Below are positions 36,504 to 44,917 of a stretch of DNA of 64,000 bases, in pieces. Below the pieces are notes generated by a model. That model was given only the letters and a program-made list of their open reading frames with translations, ran no database searches and had not been told where the DNA came from. The stretch spans positions 310,001-374,000 of the forward strand of contig NZ_MJBI02000002.1 in assembly GCF_002742385.2 (NCBI RefSeq), in the 5' to 3' direction. Position numbers and translations under genes: made by a program. Origin of the DNA: Macrococcoides goetzii (lineage in GTDB: Bacteria > Bacillota > Bacilli > Staphylococcales > Staphylococcaceae). Each line of letters opens with the position of its first letter. Position 1 is the stretch's first letter.

Positions 36504-37121
36504 ATGAGAACAGAACGTATCCTATCCGCACTATTGATTATTATAGGATTGATATTTCTAGGGATAGCAACAGATGGATATAAAGCTTTTACATTAGAAC
36601 AAAAGCGAGTAACGACATTAGAGACAACAACTCCGAAGTATCCGAATATCGAAGTCGTCGATAATAAAGGTAGAACTTATCCATTTGATACGTTCAAAGG
36701 AAAATATATATTAATGACATTTATCTACACAAATTGCAGTACGGTTTGTCCGATGATGGAACAGAATATGAAATCAGTCTATAAGAATATTGACATGAAA
36801 CGATATAAAGATGATATAGTGTTTGTTAGCTTATCTTTTGATAGAGAAAGAGATACTGTAGACGTATTGGAGCGCTATGCAGGATACTTTGATGCTGACG
36901 GTGAAACTTGGAGAATGGTTACACCTACAAGTGATAAAGACTTAAAGAAAATATTAGACACATATGGCGTAATTGTGATTCCTGATGGAGATAATAACTT
37001 TCAGCATAATACATCGTTTTATCTTATTAAACCGGACGGAAAGCTGCACAGTGTAATGAAGTTTCAAGATATTGATAGCACGACAAAAACTGTGCAGCAA
37101 GCATTAAAGGATGTGAGATAA
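36504..37121 (+). CDS. SCO1/SenC-type copper chaperone
   Basis: A 205-residue thioredoxin-fold protein with an N-terminal membrane helix (about 6-25) that loads copper into the CuA centre. The Cu-binding pair is Cys78/Cys82 in NCSTVCPMM; a later His in FQHNTSFYL completes the site. ATG at 36504 follows AAAGGAG; the frame before it overlaps subunit I. It is one base from the next gene. Confidence 0.9.
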   Translation: MRTERILSALLIIIGLIFLGIATDGYKAFTLEQKRVTTLETTTPKYPNIEVVDNKGRTYPFDTFKGKYILMTFIYTNCSTVCPMMEQNMKSVYKNIDMKRYKDDIVFVSLSFDRERDTVDVLERYAGYFDADGETWRMVTPTSDKDLKKILDTYGVIVIPDGDNNFQHNTSFYLIKPDGKLHSVMKFQDIDSTTKTVQQALKDVR

Positions 37122-37122
37122 G

Positions 37123-37662
37123 ATGAGACAGTTTTATTATGGATTAGCATTATTTATATTCTTAGCGTTGCCACCTATAAGAACGTTGTTTGAGTCGATA
37201 ATGGTCATGCATATGCACATGCAGATGATGTTGCTGTTTATTGCAGGATGGCTAATGGGGAAATTTGTGAACCAGAAACTGATTAAAGCACATCGATATA
37301 ATACGACGGGGATGCCAGGATTGATTATCTTCATTTTCTTATTTATATACTGGATGCTGCCAAGAGCTATGGACGAAGCGCTTGAGTATCCACTAGTTGA
37401 AGCATTTAAGTTTGTCTCAATACCGCTTATCGGCATGTTATTCAGAGATAGTATGGCAAAGTTGAATCATAATAAAAAATTCATCATATACACATGCATT
37501 GCCATTACATTCTCGATACTAGCTTATTTCTATATCTTCAGTGAAACAACTTTATGTAACAACTATTTAGAATCTGATCAGCTGGCGGTGGGGTATGGGT
37601 TTATATTCATTGCAATAAGTGTCGTATTATTAATGTTTATACAGATAAAAGATAGTAAGTAG
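37123..37662 (+). CDS. Membrane protein of the oxidase operon, His/Met-rich
   Basis: A 179-residue protein with about five helices. Near the start of helix two it has VMHMHMQMM, a His/Met cluster suited to copper binding, and later FLFIYWMLPRAMDEAL. The position at the end of the ba3 operon suggests a role in copper delivery or oxidase assembly, as for CtaG or DUF1404-type proteins; I cannot confirm the family. Its last codons lie in the arm of a terminator hairpin. Confidence 0.6.
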   Translation: MRQFYYGLALFIFLALPPIRTLFESIMVMHMHMQMMLLFIAGWLMGKFVNQKLIKAHRYNTTGMPGLIIFIFLFIYWMLPRAMDEALEYPLVEAFKFVSIPLIGMLFRDSMAKLNHNKKFIIYTCIAITFSILAYFYIFSETTLCNNYLESDQLAVGYGFIFIAISVVLLMFIQIKDSK

Positions 37663-37679
37663 CTCACTTACTATCTTTT
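37647..37679. terminator. Bidirectional terminator inside both gene ends
   Basis: AAAAGATAGTAAGT (37647-37660) pairs perfectly with ACTTACTATCTTTT (37666-37679) around a five-base loop. The left arm encodes KDSK-stop of the plus-strand gene and the right arm, read on the other strand, encodes KDSK-stop of the Crp/Fnr gene. Confidence 0.9.
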
Positions 37680-38338
37680 ATTTTATGCAGATTGATTTCG
37701 ATAAATCCATCTGCATCTTCTTTTAATATGTGCATCTTCTTAAACGCAGTAAAGTTACGACTTACTGTTTCGCGTGTTAATCCCAGCATGTTCGCAAGTT
37801 CCTGTTTATTAATCTTAAGCAGAATCTTTGTGAAATCATTATTTTCAACTTCTCCGTGCATAAGTGCCAGACGCTTTAACATTAATAATAATTGCTGAGG
37901 TGTGGGTTCTAATATTTTCTCCTGCAATCGTTTCTGTAGATCAACGATTAGATTACCTAAATACTTGAACATCTTTATTGAAAGTTCCGGATTCATCTTA
38001 ACAAGTGTTTCAAACTCGTTTTTACTAATAGATAATATCTTAGCATCCTCAACAACAACCGCATTAGCTGGATAAGGTCCTGTTCTAAAGAAAGCATGAT
38101 GCGGGAATAGTTCTCCCGGACCGAAGAAATTCACAATTTGTTCTTTACCGTTAACATCAGTGCGATAAATCTTCACAGTGCCTTCTTCAACAAAATAAAA
38201 ATGCGTCATCTCTGTTTGATCATAAAAGATATGATTGAGTTTCTTATAATGCTGTATTTGAGAGATGGACGCCACTGCAGCAAGTTCATGGGTATTAAGC
38301 ATCTTAAAGAAAGGAGAGTGCATCATGTTGTTATTCAT
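37664..38338 (-). CDS. Crp/Fnr-family regulator
   Basis: A 224-residue protein: cyclic-nucleotide-type sensor barrel (about 10-125, IFYDQTEMTHFYFVEEGTVK, FGPGELFPHHAFF) and C-terminal Crp helix-turn-helix (INKQELANMLGLTRETVSRN, about 175-194). It contains no Cys, so it is not an FeS FNR. Convergent with the ba3 oxidase operon, whose promoter has a Crp/Fnr-type site. It may be that operon's activator. Confidence 0.88.
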   Translation of the reverse strand: MNNNMMHSPFFKMLNTHELAAVASISQIQHYKKLNHIFYDQTEMTHFYFVEEGTVKIYRTDVNGKEQIVNFFGPGELFPHHAFFRTGPYPANAVVVEDAKILSISKNEFETLVKMNPELSIKMFKYLGNLIVDLQKRLQEKILEPTPQQLLLMLKRLALMHGEVENNDFTKILLKINKQELANMLGLTRETVSRNFTAFKKMHILKEDADGFIEINLHKIKDSK

Positions 38339-38478
38339 ATTATCATCCTTTATATCATCGTATGGTGATTATATCATGTAAGATAAATTCTGATAAGATT
38401 CGAAAGAAAGGTATAGCTCTTATTCAAAGACATGAGAATAATCATTTTAGTAGCTTTTAACAAATTATCATGTTATAT

Positions 38479-38499
38479 TTGTATCTGTATTAGATACAA
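38479..38499. promoter_or_regulatory. Palindromic operator ahead of the Rrf2 gene
   Basis: TTGTATCT and AGATACAA form a perfect 8-base inverted repeat around GTATT. It lies 27 bases before the Rrf2 gene, in the expected promoter zone. Rrf2 proteins usually bind such dyads and repress their own gene. Confidence 0.65.
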
Positions 38500-38526
38500 C
38501 AACAAATTAGAATTGAGATGAGATAG

Positions 38527-38967
38527 ATGGATACTAAATTTTCAGTTGCACTGCACATTATGGTGATGATTTCAGAATCAACAGAGGTTCAGAATTCAGA
38601 CACTTTAGCGAATAGCGTAAATACGAATCCAAGTTATATCAGAAAGATTACAGCATTATTAAAGAAAGCAGGTATAATCGAAAGTACACAAGGTAAGAGC
38701 GGAATGTCACTTCTAAAATCAAGTAGAGAGATTGATTTATTAGAAATTTATCAGGCAGTACATCCAAAAGAAGTGAAGCTATTAAATGTTCATACAGACG
38801 TAAATCCAGAGTGTCCTGTCGCTCAGAATATTGAAGCGGTGCTCAATCCAATATTTACAGATGCTGAACAGCAATTATTTCAATCATTAAAAGCACGAAC
38901 ATTAGAAGATGTTATTAAACAAATGAAGAAGAATCATAATGAAAGCCATTCAAAGCAAGCAATATAG
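38527..38967 (+). CDS. Rrf2-family regulator
   Basis: A 146-residue winged-helix regulator: MDTKFSVALHIMVMISE, LANSVNTNPSYIRKITALLKKAGI and ESTQGKSGMSLLKSSREI. There is one Cys (about 97, in NPECPVAQNIE), the pattern of YwnA-type members, not the three-Cys FeS type. It is upstream of an old-yellow-enzyme gene, so it probably senses electrophiles or oxidants. Confidence 0.85.
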   Translation: MDTKFSVALHIMVMISESTEVQNSDTLANSVNTNPSYIRKITALLKKAGIIESTQGKSGMSLLKSSREIDLLEIYQAVHPKEVKLLNVHTDVNPECPVAQNIEAVLNPIFTDAEQQLFQSLKARTLEDVIKQMKKNHNESHSKQAI

Positions 38968-39073
38968 TAAAGATATTAAAGTAGACACTAATAAAATAAT
39001 AATATCGATAATTGATTATAAAAAGTAATTATATAAAAGAAATTATATATAAATAATATTAGGAGTGAAATAC

Positions 39074-40285
39074 ATGTCAGTAGACAAATTATTTGAACCA
39101 CTTGTATTAAAGAATGGTGTAGCGATTAAAAATAGATTATACAAAGGCGCAATGAGTGAAGGGATGGGTGACAAAACACATCGTCCTACAGAAGCGCTAG
39201 TTAATGCTTATAAGCATTGGGCTGATGGTGGTATCGGGATGTCACTTACAGGGAATGTGATGGTTGATAGACGCTATCTTGGTGAGCCAGGTAATGTCGT
39301 CATTGAAGATGATAGAGATTTAGATATATTAACACGTTGGGCAGACGCTGGTAAACGTAATGGTAGTCATATTTGGATGCAAATTAATCATCCAGGTAAA
39401 CAAAGCCCTAAATCAGTATCAAAGCAACCGATCGCACCAAGCGCTATCCCGATTGGAGGAGATGCTGGTAGTGCATTTAATCCACCGCGTGAAATGACAA
39501 TCAATGAAATTAAGGAAACGATTGAACGCTTTGTTACAGCTGCAGTAGTAGCGAAGAAAGCAGGATTCACTGGTGTTCAGATTCATGGTGCACATGGATA
39601 TTTAGTAAGTCAGTTCTTATCATCAAGAGATAATCGTCGCTTTGATGAGTATGGTGGAACTTTAGAGAAACGTATACAATTCTTAATTGATATTTATACA
39701 GGAATGAGAAATGCGCTAGGAGAAGATTTCCCAATCAGCTTGAAGATTAATTCAACAGACTTTAATGATAAAGGATTCTCTTTAGAAGATTCAATTGCAG
39801 TAATCAAGAAGATGGCGGCTCTTGGTATTGATCATATTGAAATCTCAGGCGGAGACTATGAGAAACCTGAAATGATGGGTGACGGTGAAGTATACTTCTT
39901 AGATTATGCGAAACAAATCAGTGACATTGTAGATGTACCAATCTCAGTTATCGGTGGATTCCGCAAACAAGAAAGTATGATTGATGCGATTACGAATACA
40001 AATGTAGCGATGATTGGAATTGCCCGACCACTTGTATTAAACCCTGAAATACCAAATCAATTACAAAATGGAACGTATGAAGATATGACGATTCCGAGAT
40101 TGACCACTAAAGTAAAGGCATTGGATAAAAGATTGGGTGGATTTATTGGCATTGCTTATTACGAGCAACAGATTAGAAAACTTGGGAATGGTCAAACGCC
40201 GGTAGTACACACAAACGCATGGAGTCCATTATTTGATCTTGCTAAAACACATGGGACGAGAGCATTTACAAAAAGAAGACGATAA
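39074..40285 (+). CDS. NADH:flavin oxidoreductase, old yellow enzyme family
   Basis: A 403-residue FMN enzyme. LFEPLVLKNGVAIKNRLYKG is the usual start; WMQINHPGKQSPK and GFTGVQIHGAHGYLVSQFLS line the FMN and substrate site (paired His in HGAHGYL). ATG at 39074 is preceded by AGGAGTG. It reduces alkenes of reactive electrophiles in the family. It probably responds to the Rrf2 protein upstream. Confidence 0.9.
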   Translation: MSVDKLFEPLVLKNGVAIKNRLYKGAMSEGMGDKTHRPTEALVNAYKHWADGGIGMSLTGNVMVDRRYLGEPGNVVIEDDRDLDILTRWADAGKRNGSHIWMQINHPGKQSPKSVSKQPIAPSAIPIGGDAGSAFNPPREMTINEIKETIERFVTAAVVAKKAGFTGVQIHGAHGYLVSQFLSSRDNRRFDEYGGTLEKRIQFLIDIYTGMRNALGEDFPISLKINSTDFNDKGFSLEDSIAVIKKMAALGIDHIEISGGDYEKPEMMGDGEVYFLDYAKQISDIVDVPISVIGGFRKQESMIDAITNTNVAMIGIARPLVLNPEIPNQLQNGTYEDMTIPRLTTKVKALDKRLGGFIGIAYYEQQIRKLGNGQTPVVHTNAWSPLFDLAKTHGTRAFTKRRR

Positions 40286-40290
40286 CAATC

Positions 40291-40321
40291 ATCCGGGATG
40301 TTCATACATCTCGGATTTTTT
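40291..40321 (+). terminator. Terminator
   Basis: ATCCGGGATG (40291-40300) pairs, with one wobble, with CATCTCGGAT (40307-40316), followed by TTTTT. Confidence 0.8.
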
Positions 40322-40403
40322 ACGTGCATTCCTATCTTAAATAGATAATTTCATTTATTAAGCAAATCAAGTTATAGTAAACTTAAGAAAAGGAGTGGGA
40401 CGT

Positions 40404-40958
40404 ATGACATTATTAGAACGTATTCAAAACATAGAAATTTTGAAAGATGATCCTATTTATGATGAGATTCATGAGCATAAAGGAAACAATGAAAGATTAT
40501 CATTTGAAATCAACAATGGCTATAAAACAAATTCAGAAGTGTTGAAAATTCTTGGTGAAATGACGAGTCAAACGATTGATGAAAGTGTTGTCGTATCTCT
40601 GCCATTCTATACTGACTACGGAAGGCATATTAAATTCGGAAAAGAAATCTTTATCAATAAGAATGTAACGTTTGTTGATTTAGGCGGTATTGAGATAGAA
40701 GATAACGTATTGATCGGACCATCAGCTAGAATTATTTCAGTGAACCATATTGTAGATCCTGCGAAACGACGAGGCCTAGTTGTTAATAAAGTTGTTATTA
40801 AGAAAAATGCATGGATTGGTGCAAATGTCACTGTATTACCTGGTGTTACGGTTGGAGAGAATTCAATTGTTGCAGCAGATTCAACAGTAACAAAAGACGT
40901 CCCATCGAATACCATTGTGGTCGGCACACCCGCGAAAGTGATTAAGGAAATAAAATAA
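40404..40958 (+). CDS. Hexapeptide-repeat O-acetyltransferase (maltose/galactoside type)
   Basis: A 184-residue left-handed beta-helix acetyltransferase. IEIEDNVLIGPSARIISVNH, then KNAWIGANVTVLPGVTVGE and NSIVAADSTVTKDVPSN are hexapeptide repeats; the His in ISVNH is the expected catalytic one. ATG at 40404 follows AAAGGAGTG. It acetylates a sugar or a related acceptor with acetyl-CoA. The next gene starts inside its stop. Confidence 0.85.
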   Translation: MTLLERIQNIEILKDDPIYDEIHEHKGNNERLSFEINNGYKTNSEVLKILGEMTSQTIDESVVVSLPFYTDYGRHIKFGKEIFINKNVTFVDLGGIEIEDNVLIGPSARIISVNHIVDPAKRRGLVVNKVVIKKNAWIGANVTVLPGVTVGENSIVAADSTVTKDVPSNTIVVGTPAKVIKEIK

Positions 40959-41410
40959 TGTTGGTATCAAGTATTTTAAAAAATGGAATCAGCGGATTTA
41001 ACAGTAATAGTAATGAAATGATGATTCCGGATGAAAAACATTTTCAGGCTTTTTGTTATGCGTTTGCAATGGAAGTTGATGGGATAATAGTATCATTTGA
41101 TACAAACTTAACAGGTAAAAATTTTTATTCTTGTCATATTATAATAAATGAAGAAGATTTCTATGTACTATTAAATTCGATTTATCCAATGATTGCTTTT
41201 GCAAGAAAAGTTGGTTATTTTGACATTGAATTTATTGATAATGAAAAATACAAACGTTTCTTTCAAGCTACTTATCGCATAATAGATATATCAGAATTAA
41301 ATAAGAAACTAATAGATTTGGAACATCAATTAAATGAAGCTGAGTTGGAACAAGCAAAATATTACGAAAGTAAAACTGCAGGAGAAGTAATCTTTAATCA
41401 CTGGGATTAA
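40958..41410 (+). CDS. Unknown 150-residue protein
   Basis: I do not recognise this protein. It has no membrane segment. The middle (MEVDGIIVSFDTNLTGKNFY, then IIINEEDFYVLLNSIYPMIAFARKVGY) looks like an alpha/beta domain and the end (ISELNKKLIDLEHQLNEAEL) is a probable coiled coil. Its ATG overlaps the stop of the acetyltransferase gene (TAATG), so translation is coupled. Confidence 0.6.
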   Translation: MLVSSILKNGISGFNSNSNEMMIPDEKHFQAFCYAFAMEVDGIIVSFDTNLTGKNFYSCHIIINEEDFYVLLNSIYPMIAFARKVGYFDIEFIDNEKYKRFFQATYRIIDISELNKKLIDLEHQLNEAELEQAKYYESKTAGEVIFNHWD

Positions 41411-41426
41411 AATAGGAGTTGATTTG

Positions 41427-41945
41427 ATGAGCACACTTGTAATTATCACACATCCGGAGATGAATAAATCAATTGTTAACCGTATGTGGAAAGAAGCTTT
41501 GATTGAAGCGGATATTGATGTTGTTGATTTATACGAATTATATCCGGACTCAAAGCTAGATGTTTCTGAAGAGCAACAGAGGTTGCTAAAATACGATAAA
41601 GTAATCTTTCAATTCCCGTTCTATTGGTATAGCAGCCCACCGTTGTTAAAACAATATCTTGATGAAGTATTCTTGTTTAACTATGCATATGGACCCGAAG
41701 GCACAAAACTAAATGGTAAATCATTTGGGTTAGCTGTCACTGTAGGAAGTCCAGAATCGGATTATACTGCACAAGGGTTCAATAAGCATACTTTAAATGA
41801 ATTGCTTACACCTTTTGAAGCAACGTTCCATTATATTGGAGCGAAATATATTGGATACTTCGCGCAATTCGGCACCGTCAATCATGCGACTGAAAATGAA
41901 TTGATAGAAGGAACAAAGCGATATATTGAATTTGTGATGCAGTAA
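41427..41945 (+). CDS. NAD(P)H dehydrogenase (quinone)-like flavoprotein
   Basis: A 172-residue flavodoxin-fold protein of the MdaB/KefF group: LVIITHPEMNKSIVNRMWKE, VIFQFPFYWYSSPPLLKQYL and the YGPEGTKLNGKSFGLAVTVG segment. It would reduce quinones or related electrophiles with two electrons. ATG at 41427 follows TAGGAG. It lies 16 bases after the unknown gene. Confidence 0.88.
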   Translation: MSTLVIITHPEMNKSIVNRMWKEALIEADIDVVDLYELYPDSKLDVSEEQQRLLKYDKVIFQFPFYWYSSPPLLKQYLDEVFLFNYAYGPEGTKLNGKSFGLAVTVGSPESDYTAQGFNKHTLNELLTPFEATFHYIGAKYIGYFAQFGTVNHATENELIEGTKRYIEFVMQ

Positions 41946-41980
41946 TATATGAGATGAGCATAATTAAATAGCATAAAAAA

Positions 41981-42012
41981 TAAGTGCTGATAATAGAATC
42001 TATCAGCACTTA
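41981..42012. terminator. Bidirectional terminator
   Basis: TAAGTGCTGATA (41981-41992) and TATCAGCACTTA (42001-42012) are perfectly complementary. The gene at 42027 points towards it from the other side. Confidence 0.85.
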
Positions 42013-42026
42013 CTCTTTTCGCTTGT

Positions 42027-43367
42027 CTAGTGATTTAATCCATACTCATATGAAACACCTAAATTTTCTCGTAATGTTTCACCTTCATATTCTGTATGAT
42101 ATAATCCGCGTTCTTGTAAGATAGGAACAACTTGTTCTACGAAGTCTTTAACACCATCATGTGATGAGTCTGGAACGATTGAGAATCCGTCTGTCGCATC
42201 GGCAAGATACCATTCTTCTAAGAAATCAGCTACCATTTCTGGTGTCCCTACAACGACTGGATGATAATTAATCACACCGTTGGCAAGCACATCTTTTACA
42301 GACATACCTGCTTTTAATAATTCGAATGCTTTTCCTGAGCGTGGATCCATTGGTGATGGATACATTTGATTGATTAAATTTTGTGGTAATGGTTTTGTGA
42401 TATCAATTGTATTAACACTTAATGATAAGCCAACCATATGCCCTAAATATTCAACATGATGTGCTGTTTCGCGAGGTGCAAATTCCTGCATCATGTATCG
42501 ACGTTCTAAAGCTTCTTCGACAGTTTTACCGATTGAGAACATGAATCCTACAAACATCTTAATGTCATCTGGGTTACGTCCATGTGCTTCTGCACTTTTA
42601 CGTAACATCATACGATGTAACTTCGCATCTTCTTTCGTAAATGGATTCGCATATACACCTGAAGCAAATCGACCCGCTAATTCTAATCCTTTTTCACCGC
42701 CACCTGCCTGGAAAATCGGAGGTTGTCCTTGAGGTGAAGCGGGTATCGGTAACGGCCCGCGTGTTTGATAGTATTTTCCTTTATAGTTTGCAAGTTTTAC
42801 TTGAGACATATCTACAAATTCGCCCGTTGCTTTATTATGAATGTATGCGTCTTCTCCGAATGTTCCCCATAATGTTTGTACTGCTTCAACATGCTCATGT
42901 GCCATTTCATAACGTGCGTTACGTTCAGGTAATTGTTGACCAAAGTTGGCTGCTGCTTCATGATTAGATGTTGTTACAGCATTCCAGCCCATACGGCCGT
43001 TACTTACAACATCGAGTGTCTTTAACATACGTGCTAAATTATATGGTTCAGTAAATGTTGTTGAATATGTTGAAACGATACCGATATGCTTTGTTTCTCG
43101 TGCAACAGCTGTTAAAGCAATTGTTGGATCCATGGGATGCATCGGTGAGTTTGTTGATAAATCATTTGGTAAAGCTGGTGTGTCTGCAATAAATAAAGTA
43201 TGGATTTTTCCTTTCTCAGCCATCTTGGCATTCTCTACATAGTAATCCATATTCGTATAAGCATCTGCAACAGCTCCTGGCATACGCCACGTCTTAAATT
43301 CACCGCCATATCCAGAAACCATTTGTAACGCAAGTTTCATCTTGCCGTCTCGTTTATTAATTGTCAT
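42027..43367 (-). CDS. LLM-family flavin-dependent monooxygenase (NtaA/SnaA/DszA type)
   Basis: A 446-residue bacterial-luciferase-like monooxygenase. FIADTPALPNDLSTNSP, LARMLKTLDVVSNGRMGWNA and TSNHEAAANFGQ are typical of the NtaA/SnaA/DszA group, which uses reduced flavin from a separate reductase. The ATG at 43367 lies seven bases after AAGGAG. It is divergent from an HxlR regulator. The nearby flavin reductase-type genes could supply FMNH2, but this is inference. Confidence 0.88.
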   Translation of the reverse strand: MTINKRDGKMKLALQMVSGYGGEFKTWRMPGAVADAYTNMDYYVENAKMAEKGKIHTLFIADTPALPNDLSTNSPMHPMDPTIALTAVARETKHIGIVSTYSTTFTEPYNLARMLKTLDVVSNGRMGWNAVTTSNHEAAANFGQQLPERNARYEMAHEHVEAVQTLWGTFGEDAYIHNKATGEFVDMSQVKLANYKGKYYQTRGPLPIPASPQGQPPIFQAGGGEKGLELAGRFASGVYANPFTKEDAKLHRMMLRKSAEAHGRNPDDIKMFVGFMFSIGKTVEEALERRYMMQEFAPRETAHHVEYLGHMVGLSLSVNTIDITKPLPQNLINQMYPSPMDPRSGKAFELLKAGMSVKDVLANGVINYHPVVVGTPEMVADFLEEWYLADATDGFSIVPDSSHDGVKDFVEQVVPILQERGLYHTEYEGETLRENLGVSYEYGLNH

Positions 43368-43454
43368 TTTAATGCTCCTTCTTTGTTTGAGTTATCGTAG
43401 TATAAATTATATACTTATATACAAGTTTGAGAAGACGGCAATAAAATATGAGTA

Positions 43455-43472
43455 AGTACTATTTTTAGTACT
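43455..43472. promoter_or_regulatory. Possible operator between the monooxygenase and HxlR genes
   Basis: AGTACT occurs twice (43455-43460 and 43467-43472) around ATTTTT, extended by GAGTA and CTCAT on the outside. HxlR proteins bind GTACT-type inverted repeats in the divergent region. It lies 22 bases before the HxlR start. Confidence 0.45.
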
Positions 43473-43494
43473 CATTTATAAGGACGGGGTTTAT

Positions 43495-43863
43495 TTGGCT
43501 AAAATTTGTAAGTACGGATTTGATGATTCTACGATTGTAAATAAGAGAGATTTGTACGGTATTGGATTTACTCAAAATTTATTATCCGGACGCTGGAAGT
43601 ATTTTATATTATGGTTTCTTAAAGATGATACGAAACGGTTTAGTGAGATCAAGAAGTTTCTTTCTGGTATTTCTCAAGGATCACTGACGAAGCAATTGAA
43701 GGAGCTAGAAAGTGACGGATTAATTCATCGTGAAGTATATCCAGAGGTGCCGCCTCGCGTTGAATATTCATTAACAGAGATGGGACAAGAGATATTACCG
43801 ATTCTTAAAATGATGGAGTCTTATGGCAAGAAGCATGGGGAACAGGCAGAAGATTATATGTAA
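43495..43863 (+). CDS. HxlR/DUF24-family regulator
   Basis: A 122-residue winged-helix regulator. Cys5 is near the start (MAKICKYGFDDS), as in redox-sensing HxlR members. QNLLSGRWKYFILWFLKDDT, RFSEIKKFLSGISQGSLTKQ and EVPPRVEYSLTEMGQ are characteristic. The start is TTG at 43495 after AGGACGGGG. It probably controls the divergent monooxygenase. Confidence 0.85.
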   Translation: MAKICKYGFDDSTIVNKRDLYGIGFTQNLLSGRWKYFILWFLKDDTKRFSEIKKFLSGISQGSLTKQLKELESDGLIHREVYPEVPPRVEYSLTEMGQEILPILKMMESYGKKHGEQAEDYM

Positions 43864-43869
43864 CATAAT

Positions 43870-43912
43870 AAAAAGCACAAGAAAGGAGTTTAATTCCTTC
43901 CGTGTGCTTTTT
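43870..43912. terminator. Bidirectional terminator
   Basis: AAAAAGCACA (43870-43879) pairs with TGTGCTTTTT (43903-43912), with AAAGGA / TTCCTT pairing inside. It serves the HxlR gene and the convergent CHY zinc-finger gene. Confidence 0.85.
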
Positions 43913-44231
43913 AAATTTCAAAATAATAGTGAAAATGATTTTTACATCCCGGATTGAATGGATGCGTGCAGTTAGGACATTGAGTAACATTGACATACAC
44001 ATTAATCGGGATTTCTGTTTGGCAAACACCACATAAAACTGCTGGCACTTCAGAATGTAACGGATATTTTTCAGATGGAGATTTATGATTAATCTCTTCA
44101 TAACACAAATGACAAGGATAATATGTATTGCTATCAGGGAACCTATAGCATACTACATCTACAGGCGCGTTATAATGCGCACATCTTCCTTGTTCATCTA
44201 CTGCTATACCTTCTATAAGATATTCAGTCAT
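43911..44231 (-). CDS. CHY zinc-finger protein
   Basis: A 106-residue CHY-type zinc-finger protein. Cys/His pairs at CAHYNAPVDVVCYRF, YPCHLCYEE, VLCGVCQTEIP, CPNCTHPFNPGCKNHFHYYF make up the three-zinc fold. The family is widespread in Firmicutes without a firm role. It lies 11 bases from the ABC-ATPase gene upstream on the same strand. Confidence 0.85.
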   Translation of the reverse strand: MTEYLIEGIAVDEQGRCAHYNAPVDVVCYRFPDSNTYYPCHLCYEEINHKSPSEKYPLHSEVPAVLCGVCQTEIPINVYVNVTQCPNCTHPFNPGCKNHFHYYFEI

Positions 44232-44242
44232 TCAATCACCTC

Positions 44243-44908
44243 TTATTGTTGTTCAAGTATACCATCTTCCATATGATACACTTTATCAAAATACTCGAGC
44301 AACCTTGTATCATGTGTTACGACAATCGCTGCTTTATTACTGTCTTTAACGATTGTACGAATCATTTGAATCACTTCAACTGCACGTTTCCCATCTAAAC
44401 TTGCTGTCGGTTCATCAGCCAGAATAAGCGAAGGGTTAGTGTACATCGCTTTAAGAATTGCAACACGTTGACGTTGTCCGCCTGAGAGTTCAGCAGGGAA
44501 TTGATTGAGCACATTTTCAAGGCCTAGTTGTTTTACCTGACTTTGAAATTCAGCTGTTTCAATATGATTTTTATTCACTTTGTCTAGTAACTTAAACTGA
44601 TCTTTGACCTTCAGGAATGGGACTAAATTTGACGACTGTAATATAAATCCTATCTTCTTTAGACGTAGTTTCGCACGTTGTTTTTCTGAAAGCTTACTTA
44701 CATCATCATTATCGATTATTATTGTACCGTTTGTTGGTTGCTGAAGTAGTCCGGCGATGGTTAAGAATGTACTTTTACCAGAACCAGATGGACCAATAAC
44801 AGCTACCATTTCTCCTGCATTGATATGGAAATCAACAGGTTTTAATGCTTCGACATAAGTTTGGTCTTTACCAAATGATTTGTTAACTTCTTTTAATGTT
44901 AATACCAT
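44243..44908 (-). CDS. ABC transporter ATPase, LolD/HrtA type
   Basis: A 221-residue ATPase. Walker A is GPSGSGKST (about 39-47); IGFILQSSNLVPFLKVKDQF resembles the HrtA/LolD group; signature LSGGQRQRVAILKA; Walker B LILADEPTASLDG. Partner permease is the next gene upstream (9-base gap). The heme exporter HrtAB of staphylococci has this organisation; heme as substrate is only a guess here. Confidence 0.85.
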   Translation of the reverse strand: MVLTLKEVNKSFGKDQTYVEALKPVDFHINAGEMVAVIGPSGSGKSTFLTIAGLLQQPTNGTIIIDNDDVSKLSEKQRAKLRLKKIGFILQSSNLVPFLKVKDQFKLLDKVNKNHIETAEFQSQVKQLGLENVLNQFPAELSGGQRQRVAILKAMYTNPSLILADEPTASLDGKRAVEVIQMIRTIVKDSNKAAIVVTHDTRLLEYFDKVYHMEDGILEQQ

Positions 44909-44917
44909 ATGCTCACC

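Noticed and set aside
43805-44276. Overlapping frames opposite the CHY zinc-finger and ABC ATPase genes
   Set aside because: They are antisense shadows without ribosome sites; the CHY protein on the minus strand explains the region.
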